DNA of 40,727 nt from NCBI GenBank assembly GCA_043800905.1, contig JAZDMO010000016.1:1-40727 (forward strand). The letters are read 5' to 3'. Origin of the DNA: JAHITU01 sp043800905. Lineage in GTDB: Bacteria > Patescibacteriota > Minisyncoccia > Phycocordibacterales > UBA12079. The position numbers and the translations under genes were made by a program. Shown here piece after piece: positions 23,152 through 30,589 of this stretch; the stretch's first letter is position 1, and each line of letters starts with the position of its first letter. Under the pieces are notes generated by a model. That model was not told where the DNA came from. It was given only the letters and a program-made list of their open reading frames with translations, and did not search any database.

Positions 23152-23246
23152 CTCCTCACTCAGAATGGTGAAAGGGAGATTTGTTGAGATATTTAAAAAG
23201 TAGCGATTTTAAGAAAAATGTGTATAATATTTTTCTGGGTGAGGGG
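23152..23246 (+). repeat. 95-bp inverted-repeat element with ends CCCCTCAC(C/T)CAGAA
   Basis: Left end CTCCTCACTCAGAA (23152-23165), right end TTCTGGGTGAGGGG (23233-23246). The ends pair along 12-14 bases with G-T pairs. The same ends bound the 137-bp insertion in the 23S gene at 30151-30287. After it, a second hairpin of AGATTTTCT/AGAAAATCT overlaps the L3 start region (to about 23303). Confidence 0.8.
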
Positions 23247-23305
23247 TTAAGATTTTCTAAAATATTTCTTATCGCTTCGCTCAATAAATGTTAAGAAAAT
23301 CTATA

Positions 23306-23914
23306 ATGAAATTTATTCTAGGAACAAAAGAAAATATGACACAAATCTTTGATAAAGATGGTGTGGCTTTTCCTGTGACTGTTTTGAAAACAGAACCGGT
23401 AATTGTTACTCAAATCAAAGAAAAAGATAAAGATGGTTATATTGCTATTCAGGTTGGATATGGGCAAAAACACGAAAAAAATGTAAATAAAGCCCAGAAA
23501 GGTCATTTTAAAGATTTAGGTAATTTTAAATATCTAAAAGAATTTAAAGTAAAAGAGGTTACTTCTTTTAAAGTGGGGGATTCAGTTGATATTTCTATTT
23601 TTGCAGAGGGAGATAAAGTAACCGTTAGTTCTATGAGTAAGGGTAAAGGTTTCCAAGGAGTAGTTAAAAGACATGGTTTTGCGGGAGGTTCACGAACCCA
23701 CGGACAAAAACATCAAGAGAGAAAACCAGGGTCAATTGGAGCTACTGGACCACAAAGAGTATTTAAAGGATTAAGAATGGCTGGACGTATGGGTTCAGAT
23801 AGAATTACTACTAAAAATTTGAAAGTAGTTCAAATTGATAGAAAAAATAATCAATTATTATTGAAAGGAGCTATCGCAGGAAGAAGAGGATCACTGGTTG
23901 AAATTGTAGGGTAA
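23306..23914 (+). CDS. rplC: Ribosomal protein L3
   Basis: Large-subunit assembly protein. From the ATG at 23306 the product is 202 residues and starts MKFILGTKENMTQIF, the usual L3 N-terminus; an in-frame ATG at 23288 would add six residues (LRKSIM) and lies in a hairpin. Conserved block: GKGFQGVVKRHGFAGGSRTH then GQKHQERKPGSIG. It begins the L3-L4-L23 group. Confidence 0.95.
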   Translation: MKFILGTKENMTQIFDKDGVAFPVTVLKTEPVIVTQIKEKDKDGYIAIQVGYGQKHEKNVNKAQKGHFKDLGNFKYLKEFKVKEVTSFKVGDSVDISIFAEGDKVTVSSMSKGKGFQGVVKRHGFAGGSRTHGQKHQERKPGSIGATGPQRVFKGLRMAGRMGSDRITTKNLKVVQIDRKNNQLLLKGAIAGRRGSLVEIVG

Positions 23915-23937
23915 AACATTAGAGTAATATAGAAATC

Positions 23938-24600
23938 ATGGAAACAAAAATTTATGATATAAAAGGAAAAGAAGTAGATAAAATGGTATTACCAGAAGAG
24001 GTTTTTGGTTTACCAATGAATCAAGATCTTGTTCATCAAGTTGTTGTTTCTATGACTTCTAACGCCAGAAGTGCCATTGCTCATACCAAAGATCGTTCAG
24101 AAGTTTCTGGAGGTGGTATTAAACCATGGAGACAAAAAGGAACAGGACGAGCAAGACATGGATCAAGAAGATCACCACTTTGGATTGGAGGAGGAATTAC
24201 TTTTGGACCAACTAAAGACAAAAACTACACTAGAAAGATAAACAGAAAAATGAAAGCCAAGGCTTTGTTTACTGTTTTGTCACAAAAATTTAGAGATGGC
24301 GAAGTTCTTTTTGTTGATCAAATTAAATTTACAGAACCTAAGACTAAAGAAGCTAAATCTGTTTTAGAAAAGTTAAGTAAAATTAAAGGTTTTGAAATGC
24401 TTTTGAATAAGAGAAAAAATTCTGCTTTTATTGCTTTGGGTGATAGAGATTTAGAAACCGTTAAGAGTTTTAATAATTTTGGAAACTTGGAAATTGATGA
24501 TGTAAAAAATATCAATCCAGTTGAGCTTTTAACTTACAAACATTTGATTATTACAAATCCTAAAGAGAGTATTGATTTTCTTTCTAGTAAATTAGCTTAA
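23938..24600 (+). CDS. rplD: Ribosomal protein L4
   Basis: 220-residue large-subunit protein that lines the exit tunnel. The conserved loop KPWRQKGTGRARHGSRRSP (about 61-79) is followed by WIGGGITFGPTK; the C-terminus has LLTYKHLIIT. L4 represses its own operon in E. coli by binding the S10 leader; whether it binds the structured spacers of this operon is unknown. It begins 23 bases after rplC and ends four bases before rplW. Confidence 0.95.
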   Translation: METKIYDIKGKEVDKMVLPEEVFGLPMNQDLVHQVVVSMTSNARSAIAHTKDRSEVSGGGIKPWRQKGTGRARHGSRRSPLWIGGGITFGPTKDKNYTRKINRKMKAKALFTVLSQKFRDGEVLFVDQIKFTEPKTKEAKSVLEKLSKIKGFEMLLNKRKNSAFIALGDRDLETVKSFNNFGNLEIDDVKNINPVELLTYKHLIITNPKESIDFLSSKLA

Positions 24601-24604
24601 TAAT

Positions 24605-24919
24605 ATGGTTGAAAAGAAAGCACAAAAGAATATTTTAAATGTTAAAGGATTAGAAAACATTTTAGTTAGACCTAGATTAACAGAAAAGGCTTCTTTAAGT
24701 ATGGAAAAGAACGTTTATGTTTTTGAAGTATCTGTTGATGCTAATAAACCTCAAATTGCAGCAGCGATTAAAGAGCTTTACAAAGTTGAACCGCTTAAAG
24801 TAAATATTGTTCAAATTCCACCTAAAAGAATTATTTACAGAGGAAAAAGAGGAATTAAATCAGGTTCCAAAAAAGCTTATATTTATCTTAAAGAGGGAGA
24901 TAAGATAAACATAATGTAA
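24605..24919 (+). CDS. rplW: Ribosomal protein L23
   Basis: 104-residue protein at the exit tunnel rim, docking site for trigger factor and SRP. Motifs: IKELYKVEPLKVNIVQIP and GKRGIKSGSKKAYIYLKEG, with the start of the globular fold LENILVRPRLTEKAS. A short Lys-rich N-terminal extension is present. Its stop codon forms the base of the large hairpin that follows. Confidence 0.95.
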   Translation: MVEKKAQKNILNVKGLENILVRPRLTEKASLSMEKNVYVFEVSVDANKPQIAAAIKELYKVEPLKVNIVQIPPKRIIYRGKRGIKSGSKKAYIYLKEGDKINIM

Positions 24920-24985
24920 TATTTCGCTCGCGAATTGGATTTTTGACTTCGGTCAAAAATCCAATTCGCGATTTGCGAAATATTA
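24917..24985 (+). repeat. 31-bp hairpin with C(UUCG)G loop between rplW and rplB
   Basis: A 20-bp perfect stem (starting TCGCGAATTGG) is capped by the very stable CTTCGG tetraloop at 24947-24952. A three-base bulge (TTT) separates it from an 11-bp lower stem TAATATTTCGC / GCGAAATATTA that includes the rplW stop codon. Confidence 0.9.
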
Positions 24986-25062
24986 TCCTGTTGAGTTTAA
25001 ATTTCGTAGAAATTTAAGTCATATAAATTTTTAACTAAAATTTATATGAAACTCAACTAGGA
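24986..25062 (+). ncRNA. Candidate three-way-junction RNA element
   Basis: P1: CCTGTTGAGTTT pairs with AAACTCAAC(T)AGG. P2: AAATTTC-GTA-GAAATTT. P3: CATATAAATTTT-TAACT-AAAATTTATATG. The only junction linker is AAGT between P2 and P3. Such a compact junction between L23 and L2 is not part of any gene. It may be a cis-regulatory mRNA structure, a ribosomal-protein binding site or a repeat remnant. Confidence 0.6.
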
Positions 25063-25089
25063 TTAAAATTTAATAAATTAATTAAAGTT

Positions 25090-25200
25090 TATAGTAGCTG
25101 AAAATTACTATTTGAATGTAAAGGATTTTTTAAAAAAATCCCAGTGAAGTAAATTTTGATTTTATACTAAAATCAAAATTTTTTGTTTTCATAGGGATAT
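25090..25200 (+). repeat. Further stem-loops before rplB
   Basis: ATAGTA/TACTAT (25091-25112), GGATTTTT/AAAAATCC (25123-25141) and a 14-bp perfect stem AAATTTTGATTTTA / TAAAATCAAAATTT (25151-25181), enclosed by ATCCC/GGGAT pairing that could form an alternative long-range helix. They continue the structured spacer up to the L2 start. Confidence 0.6.
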
Positions 25201-25232
25201 GTTTTTAAAATCTATTTATTCATAAAAATATT

Positions 25233-26078
25233 ATGAAAAGATATAAACCAACAACCAAATCAAGAAGAAATATGACCGGTATTAATTACCGTGATTTTAT
25301 AACCACCAATAATCCTCACAAGCCATTAATTAAGGGTTTGAGTAAAAAAGCTGGTAGAAATGCTGACGGAGGAATTACTGTACGTCACAGAGGAGGCGGT
25401 CATAAAAGAAATTACCGAATGGTAGATTTTGTTTATGATAAAAAAGATATTCCTGCTAAGATTGAAACTATTGAGTATGATCCAAACAGAACATCTTTTA
25501 TTGCTTTAGTTTGTTATGCCGATGGGGAGAGAAGATATGTGGTTGTGCCTAAATCTATGAAAGTGGGAGATGCTTTTGTTGTTTCAGAAAATACTGAAGT
25601 AAAATTAGGAAATCGTTTACCTTTATTTAAAATTGCTGTTGGTACTTTTGTTTATAATGTGGAATTAAAACCAGAAGGTGGAGCTAAGGTGGCTCGTTCA
25701 GCTGGAAATTATGTGGAAGTAGTTGCTCAGGATTCTGGAATGGTTCATTTAAAAATGCCGTCAGGAGAAGTGAGAAAAGTATTGGGAACTTGTTGGGCAT
25801 CAGTGGGAGAAGCTTCTAATGACGAACACAAATTGGTTAAATTAGGAAAAGCTGGTCGTTCAAGATGGTTAGGAAAGAGACCAACCGTAAGAGGTATGGC
25901 CATGAATGCTGTTGATCACCCAATGGGAGGAGGAGAGGCTCGTGGTCGTGGACAAAGAAAACACAAGAAGACCAAACAAGGTAAGAGAGTTGACCCAGGA
26001 ATCAGAACAAGAAAGCCAAAGAAATACTCAAATAATCTAATTGTAAAGAGAAGAAAAACAAAAAGAAAACAAGCTTAA
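25233..26078 (+). CDS. rplB: Ribosomal protein L2
   Basis: 281-residue large-subunit protein near the peptidyl transferase centre. Conserved blocks: GRNADGGITVRHRGGGHKR (about 43-61), SAGNYVEVVAQDSG, and the essential VDHPMGGGEARGRGQRK near residue 228 with the His that is implicated in peptide transfer. It is the last gene of this part of the S10 cluster: a terminator follows and rpsS, rplV and rpsC are absent downstream. Confidence 0.97.
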   Translation: MKRYKPTTKSRRNMTGINYRDFITTNNPHKPLIKGLSKKAGRNADGGITVRHRGGGHKRNYRMVDFVYDKKDIPAKIETIEYDPNRTSFIALVCYADGERRYVVVPKSMKVGDAFVVSENTEVKLGNRLPLFKIAVGTFVYNVELKPEGGAKVARSAGNYVEVVAQDSGMVHLKMPSGEVRKVLGTCWASVGEASNDEHKLVKLGKAGRSRWLGKRPTVRGMAMNAVDHPMGGGEARGRGQRKHKKTKQGKRVDPGIRTRKPKKYSNNLIVKRRKTKRKQA

Positions 26079-26083
26079 CTAAG

Positions 26084-26120
26084 AAACAAACACCCCAACA
26101 TATTGGGGTGTTTGTTTTTA
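26084..26120 (+). terminator. Intrinsic terminator after rplB
   Basis: AAACAAACACCCCA / TGGGGTGTTTGTTT with loop ACATAT, then TTTA. It separates rplB from the following gene and so ends the ribosomal-protein unit. Confidence 0.9.
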
Positions 26121-26211
26121 AAATCGTAGGTGACTGATTTTAAATATTAAATTGTTTTTTTAAAAAATTGAGAGTATTATAAAGATAATTGTGAGAAATA
26201 CAAATTTGATT

Positions 26212-26751
26212 ATGAAAAGATTTTTTATAATAATATTTATATTATATTATTTTAATTTTTCTTGGAATTTTTTAGTAAAGCCGTACTTTTACGTTGATAT
26301 TGAAAGTGTTTTTCTAGATAAAGAGGTAGAGGAAAGTTTTAAATTGATTGATTTTATTGAGGCGGATGATTTGTCTCTTGTAAACCAAATTTTTTCTTGG
26401 GATATTTTAAATAGGTATACTTTAGATATTGTATCTTTAAATTTTCTTTCTTTTGAAATAAGAGAGGGTAATTTTTATGCACCAGTTGATTCTGTTGCTC
26501 TTACAGGTGAATGTCTAAAAAATAAAACTCATGAGAATTTAACCAAAGAACAAATAATGTCAGCCATCAATGATATTAAAATTTGTTTACCAATAGACAA
26601 AAAAGAAATAAATAGGTTTTTTGTAAGAATAGAACCAACTAATAAATTGACTTTATCCTTTATTTTCGTTTTTGTTTTTACTGTTATATTAGCTTTATTT
26701 TTGAAATCAATAGACGAAATCAAATCCTTTTTTAAATCTTTTTGGTTTTAA
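26212..26751 (+). CDS. Hypothetical protein with N- and C-terminal membrane helices (179 aa)
   Basis: One hydrophobic segment at the start (FFIIIFILYYFNFSWNFLV) and one near the end (LSFIFVFVFTVILALFL), enclosing a soluble domain of about 120 residues with two Cys (GECLKN and IKICLP). The ATG at 26212 is chosen; a GTG seven codons upstream is possible. It ends two bases before the mutM start, so the two are co-transcribed. I do not recognise it. The external domain could be periplasmic or extracellular. Confidence 0.7.
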   Translation: MKRFFIIIFILYYFNFSWNFLVKPYFYVDIESVFLDKEVEESFKLIDFIEADDLSLVNQIFSWDILNRYTLDIVSLNFLSFEIREGNFYAPVDSVALTGECLKNKTHENLTKEQIMSAINDIKICLPIDKKEINRFFVRIEPTNKLTLSFIFVFVFTVILALFLKSIDEIKSFFKSFWF

Positions 26752-26753
26752 TC

Positions 26754-27605
26754 ATGCCCGAATTACCAGAAGTACAAACAGTGGTGAGTGATTTAGAGAA
26801 AAAAGTGGTGGGAAAGACCATCGTTGGTTTTGAGAGTGTCTGGAAAAAACAAGTAAGACCGAGTTTTGTGAAATTTAAAAAAGGAGTTGTTGGAAAGAGA
26901 ATATTAAATTCTAGAAGAATAGGAAAACATATTATTTTAGATTTGAGCGATAAAAATTCTATTGTGATTCACCTAAAAATGACAGGGCATCTTTTATTAA
27001 AAAATAGGAGTACCCGAGGTACTCCTATTGAGTTTAGGGATAGGGTAAATGGGTATGTGAGGCACTGGTTTGAATTTTCAGATGGTTCAAAATTAGATTT
27101 TTCTGATATGCGGAAATTTGGGTGGATAGCTTTGGTGAAAAGTTTGGAAGTTGAAAATATGAAAGAAATTTCTAGTTTAGGGATAGATGCTTTGGCGAAT
27201 GAATTAACTTTTAAAAAATTTAATGAATTGTTAAACAAAAAACTAAATTCAAAAATTGGAATTGTTTTATTAGACCAAAAATGGATTGCGGGAATTGGAA
27301 ATATTTATCGTTCTGAAATTCTTTTTGATGCTGGAATTTGTCCTGAAAGATTGGGAAAAAATTTAAACGAAAATGAAAGAAAGAAAATCTATAATTCAAT
27401 GCAAAAAATTTTAAAGAAAGCGGTTAAAATGCGAGGAACTTCTGATGTGGATTATCGGGATACTGATGGTAAGAAAGGGAGTTTCCAAAATTTTCTAAAA
27501 GTTTATCGTCGCACAGGAGAAAAATGTGTGGGTTGCGGAGGGCTTGTTCAAACTAAAAAAATGGGGCAAAGAGGTGTTTTTTATTGCAAAAAATGTCAGA
27601 AATAA
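26754..27605 (+). CDS. mutM: Formamidopyrimidine-DNA glycosylase (MutM/Fpg)
   Basis: Base-excision repair enzyme for 8-oxoguanine and formamidopyrimidines. The start PELPEVQTVV has the catalytic Pro2 and Glu3; LKMTGHLLL contains the conserved Lys. A helix-two-turn-helix follows, and the C-terminal zinc finger has CVGCGGLV...YCKKC (about 260-281). 283 residues, usual length about 270. An in-frame palindrome inserts residues near 83-93 (see findings). The true start is the ATG at 26754, required for the N-terminal proline. Confidence 0.96.
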   Translation: MPELPEVQTVVSDLEKKVVGKTIVGFESVWKKQVRPSFVKFKKGVVGKRILNSRRIGKHIILDLSDKNSIVIHLKMTGHLLLKNRSTRGTPIEFRDRVNGYVRHWFEFSDGSKLDFSDMRKFGWIALVKSLEVENMKEISSLGIDALANELTFKKFNELLNKKLNSKIGIVLLDQKWIAGIGNIYRSEILFDAGICPERLGKNLNENERKKIYNSMQKILKKAVKMRGTSDVDYRDTDGKKGSFQNFLKVYRRTGEKCVGCGGLVQTKKMGQRGVFYCKKCQK

Positions 27606-27653
27606 GGTTATTTTAAGCTACTCAAAAACTAGGTTTAAGAATGGTCTTTTTTG

Positions 27654-27682
27654 TTTGCATTTTTTTTATTTTCATATATAAT
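27654..27682 (+). promoter_or_regulatory. Promoter of the 23S rRNA unit (TTTGCA-17-TATAAT)
   Basis: TTTGCA (27654-27659), a 17-base spacer and a perfect TATAAT (27677-27682). The spacing and -10 match sigma-70 consensus, and the position fits the rRNA transcript. The same -35 hexamer and spacing precede the candidate RNA at 40476. Confidence 0.7.
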
Positions 27683-27689
27683 ATTCACC

Positions 27690-27776
27690 ACTGTTATGTT
27701 AGAAAAAAACCAATTTAAAAAGAGGCAGAAATAAATCTTATTGGTTTGTTCTTGCCGCTTCGAAAGCGGTTTTTTA
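27690..27776 (+). ncRNA. Short leader transcript with hairpin and terminator before 23S
   Basis: Downstream of the promoter, AAACCAAT (27708-27715) pairs with ATTGGTTT (27740-27747), followed by an intrinsic terminator-like stem CCGCTT/AAGCGG at 27754-27769 and TTTTTT. If the terminator works, the promoter makes an about 85-nt RNA; if it is bypassed it is an attenuated 23S leader. The space from here to the 23S 5' end (27777-27890) shows no other feature. Confidence 0.45.
27753..27776 (+). terminator. Terminator-like hairpin in the 23S leader
   Basis: CCGCTT / AAGCGG, tight loop, then TTTTTT. See the leader RNA entry. Confidence 0.6.
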
Positions 27777-28192
27777 AATTCTGGATGACTGATTCATTGA
27801 TAATAAAATAAAGTAGGTAATAAAATTAAATTATTGAAATACATAATTTAATAAGCATTTAAAATCACGTTTTAAATTTAGAAAAGATTTAAAACACAAG
27901 ATTGCGGTTTTTAAATTTCCTAACAGGAAATTTAAGGGCGTATGGTGGATGCCTTGACTCTAAAAGGCGATGAAGGACGTGGCATGTCTGCGATAAACTT
28001 CGGGGAGCTGACTAGCAAGCTTTGATCCGGAGGTGTCCGAATGGGGAAACCCCGTATGATAAATTCATATGATCCTGTTGCATTAAACAGGAGGTAAACC
28101 TGGGGAAGTGAAACATCTCAGTACCCAGAGGAAAAGAGAACAATAGTTATTTTCTTAGTAGCGGCGAGCGAAAAGGAAAGAGCCCAAACCCG

Positions 28193-28327
28193 CACACCAA
28201 CTTTGCCATCGTGTTTTTGTTGCACCTCTTAATCATCACTAGAATTTGTTTTTAGTTTTATTTTAAAGAGAATTGCATAAAAATTTTTGGAAACACGACG
28301 CAACGATGGTAAAGTTGGTGTGCGGGG
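28193..28327 (+). repeat. 23S insertion 1: expanded hairpin near position about 270
   Basis: The small variable helix after GAGCCCAAACC (usually about 20 bases in bacteria) is replaced by a 24-bp near-perfect stem (CCGCACACCAACTTTGCC...) with an internal AT-rich loop, total about 135 bases. Exon sequence resumes at GGGGTTGTAGGATA. Confidence 0.75.
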
Positions 28328-28538
28328 GTTGTAGGATAACAGAATCTGTTTTTCGGAATAGGAGAAGTTACAAAATGTTGTGTTAGTTGAATTTGCTGGA
28401 AAGCAAAACTCTAAAGGGTAATGGTCCCGTAAACGAAAACACAATATCTTCTTTCTGTTACTCCTGAGTAACTCAAGACATGAATAGCTTGGGTGAATCT
28501 GCCAGTACTAACTGGTAAGGCTAAATACTTTTAGAGAT

Positions 28539-28581
<43 letters not shown>

Positions 28582-28659
28582 GGAGAGGGGAGTGAAATAG
28601 ACCTGAAACCATATGCTTACAAGGAGTTATAGCGGTCATCACAGAGAGTGTGATGACTA

Positions 28660-28749
28660 GTCAAAAGTCTATAAAGTCCGTAATGTCCAAAGTCAAAAAA
28701 TTTGCAGAGCAAATTTTTTCCTTTCGACTTTCGACTTTTAACTTTGAAC
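28660..28749 (+). repeat. 23S insertion 2: hairpin element A, copy 1 (helix 25 region)
   Basis: A 90-base imperfect hairpin, GTCAAAAGTCTATAAAGTCC... to TTTCGACTTTTAACTTTGAAC, inserted in the tip of the helix near E. coli about 545. Its centre is AAAAAATTTGC/GCAAATTTTTT. Near-identical to copies at 30433 and 33271. Confidence 0.85.
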
Positions 28750-29399
28750 TAGGGCATCGTGCTTTGCGCGATGACCGTGGTAGCGTTCCTATTGAAGAAT
28801 GAGCCAACGAGTCAAAGTATACAGTTGCCGAAAGAGTAACCTCTGAAGGCCTAGCGAAAGCGAGTGTGAATAGCGCGAAATATAAATTGTATGCTTTGGA
28901 CCCGAAGCCAAGTGATCTTGCCATGGGCAGGGTGAAGTCTATCGAAAGATAGATGGAGGCCCGAACCGGTTGGTCGTGCGACTCCATCGGATGACCTGTG
29001 GTAAGAAGTGAAAAGCTAATCGAACTTGGTAATAGCTGGTTCTCTCCGAAATAGCTTTTGGGTTAGCGTTAAATGTTCCTTCTGGGGGTAGAGCACTGGA
29101 AGGATTGAACAGGGAGAAATCTCGTCAATCCTATCAAACTCCGAATACCAGAAGTTAATAGTTTAGCAGTTAGACTGTGGGGGCTAAGCTCCATTGGTCA
29201 AAAGGGAAACAGCCCAGATCTACATCTAAGGTCCCTAAATTTATACTAAGTGCACTTAAGGTGGTGAAATTTCTCAGACAATGAGGAGGTTGGCTTAGAA
29301 GCAGCCATCCTTTAAAGATAGCGTAACAGCTCACTCATCAAGAGATTTTGCGCCACAAATTATCGGGGCTAAGTATAATACCGAAGATTAGGGTTCAGT

Positions 29400-29612
29400 C
29401 GTTCCTCACTGCGTTTGGAACGAATTTTATAATTTTAAATTTTTAATTTTTAAATAAATCAAAATTTTTAATTTCTAATGTTTAAACTTTACGAAAATTT
29501 GCTTCGCAAATTTTCGTTGTTGTGTTTAAAAAATTTAGTCATTAAAAATTATTTAAAAATTAAAAATTACAAAATTGAAAATTCGCTTCCGAGCTTAGCG
29601 AGGAGCGATTGA
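29400..29612 (+). repeat. 23S insertion 3: about 210-base intervening sequence, helix 45 region
   Basis: Inserted after GGGTTCAGTCGTTCCTCACTG and ending at GAGGAGCGATTGAGCGG, in the helix near E. coli 1170 where the classic intervening sequences of other bacteria lie. The flanks pair (GTCGTTCCTCACTGCG with a CGAGGAGCGAT block) and the interior is AT-rich, with a hairpin GAAAATTTGC-TTC-GCAAATTTTC and many AAAATTAAAAATT units. Confidence 0.7.
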
Positions 29613-30150
29613 GCGGTAGGAGAGTATTCTGTTCTGCGATGAAGCCGAAGGCGTGAGCCACGGTGGAGCGTACAGAAGCAAGAATGTTGGCACGAGTAAC
29701 CGCAATGCAGGTTAGATCCCTGCACGCCGAAAGACTAAGGGTTCCTTCGCAATGTTGATCAGCGAAGGGTTAGTCGGTCCTAAGGAGATGGTTAAAACCG
29801 GATCCGATGGACATATGGTTAATATTCCATAACTTCTTTATTTTGCGATGGGAGGACGGAGGACACAAGCAAAAGCGCATTATTGGATTTGCGTTGTTTA
29901 TTTTAAAGGATGCATTCTAGGAAAATCCGGAATGTGGTCTTCGGACAAATTCTGTAGATAGACAAAATTTCTTTTTTCGGAAAGAGAAATTTTTGTGAAG
30001 AGCCTTCCAAGAAAATTCTCTAAGCATAAAAATAAAGGAACCGTACCCTAAACCGACACAGGTAGTCAGGTCGAGAAGACCTAGGCGAACGAGTGATTTT
30101 TCTCCAAGGAACTCGGCAAAAAAGCAACCGTAACTTCGGAATAAGGTTTG

Positions 30151-30287
30151 CCCCTCACCCAGAACAGTGCTGTTTGCTCTGCAAACATTAAGATTAAGAA
30201 AGCACAATAAAAACAGTAAATGAATAAATTAAAATTTAGTTAATTTTTGACAAATTTTAATTTGTCGGCACTGTTCTGGGTGAGGGG
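30151..30287 (+). repeat. 23S insertion 4: 137-base element with CCCCTCACCCAGAA ends (helix 63 region)
   Basis: Perfect ends CCCCTCACCCAGAACAGTGC and GCACTGTTCTGGGTGAGGGG bound an AT-rich interior. The 14-base ends recur around the spacer element at 23152-23246. Confidence 0.85.
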
Positions 30288-30432
30288 CCGCAGCGAAAGT
30301 AACCCTGCCGACTGTTTAACAAAAACACAGCTCCCTGCGAACTCGTAAGAGGAAGTATAGGGGGTGACGCCTGACCAATGCCAGAAGGTTAAATGTGGGG
30401 GGTGTGTACATCACATTGCATGTGATATACGA

Positions 30433-30519
30433 GTTAAAAGTTCATAAAGTCCATAAAGTTAAAAGTAAAAAATTTGCTTTGCAAATTTTTCTTTCGACTT
30501 TCGACTTTTAGCTTTCGAC
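30433..30519 (+). repeat. 23S insertion 5: hairpin element A, copy 2 (helix 68 region)
   Basis: GTTAAAAGTTCATAAAGTCC... to TTTTAGCTTTCGAC, 87 bases, inserted between GATATACGA and TTGTACATCGCGCG in the helix before the I-CeuI-site intron. This helix is close to the intersubunit side of the large subunit. Confidence 0.85.
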
Positions 30520-30589
30520 TTGTACATCGCGCGTAGCGTGATGTACATGCTGGACTACATAAGCCCTGGTGAATGTCGGCCGTAACTAT

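Noticed and set aside
28193..28327. A fourth intron at the first 23S insertion
   Set aside because: There is no group I core and the ends are complementary arms of an expanded variable helix.
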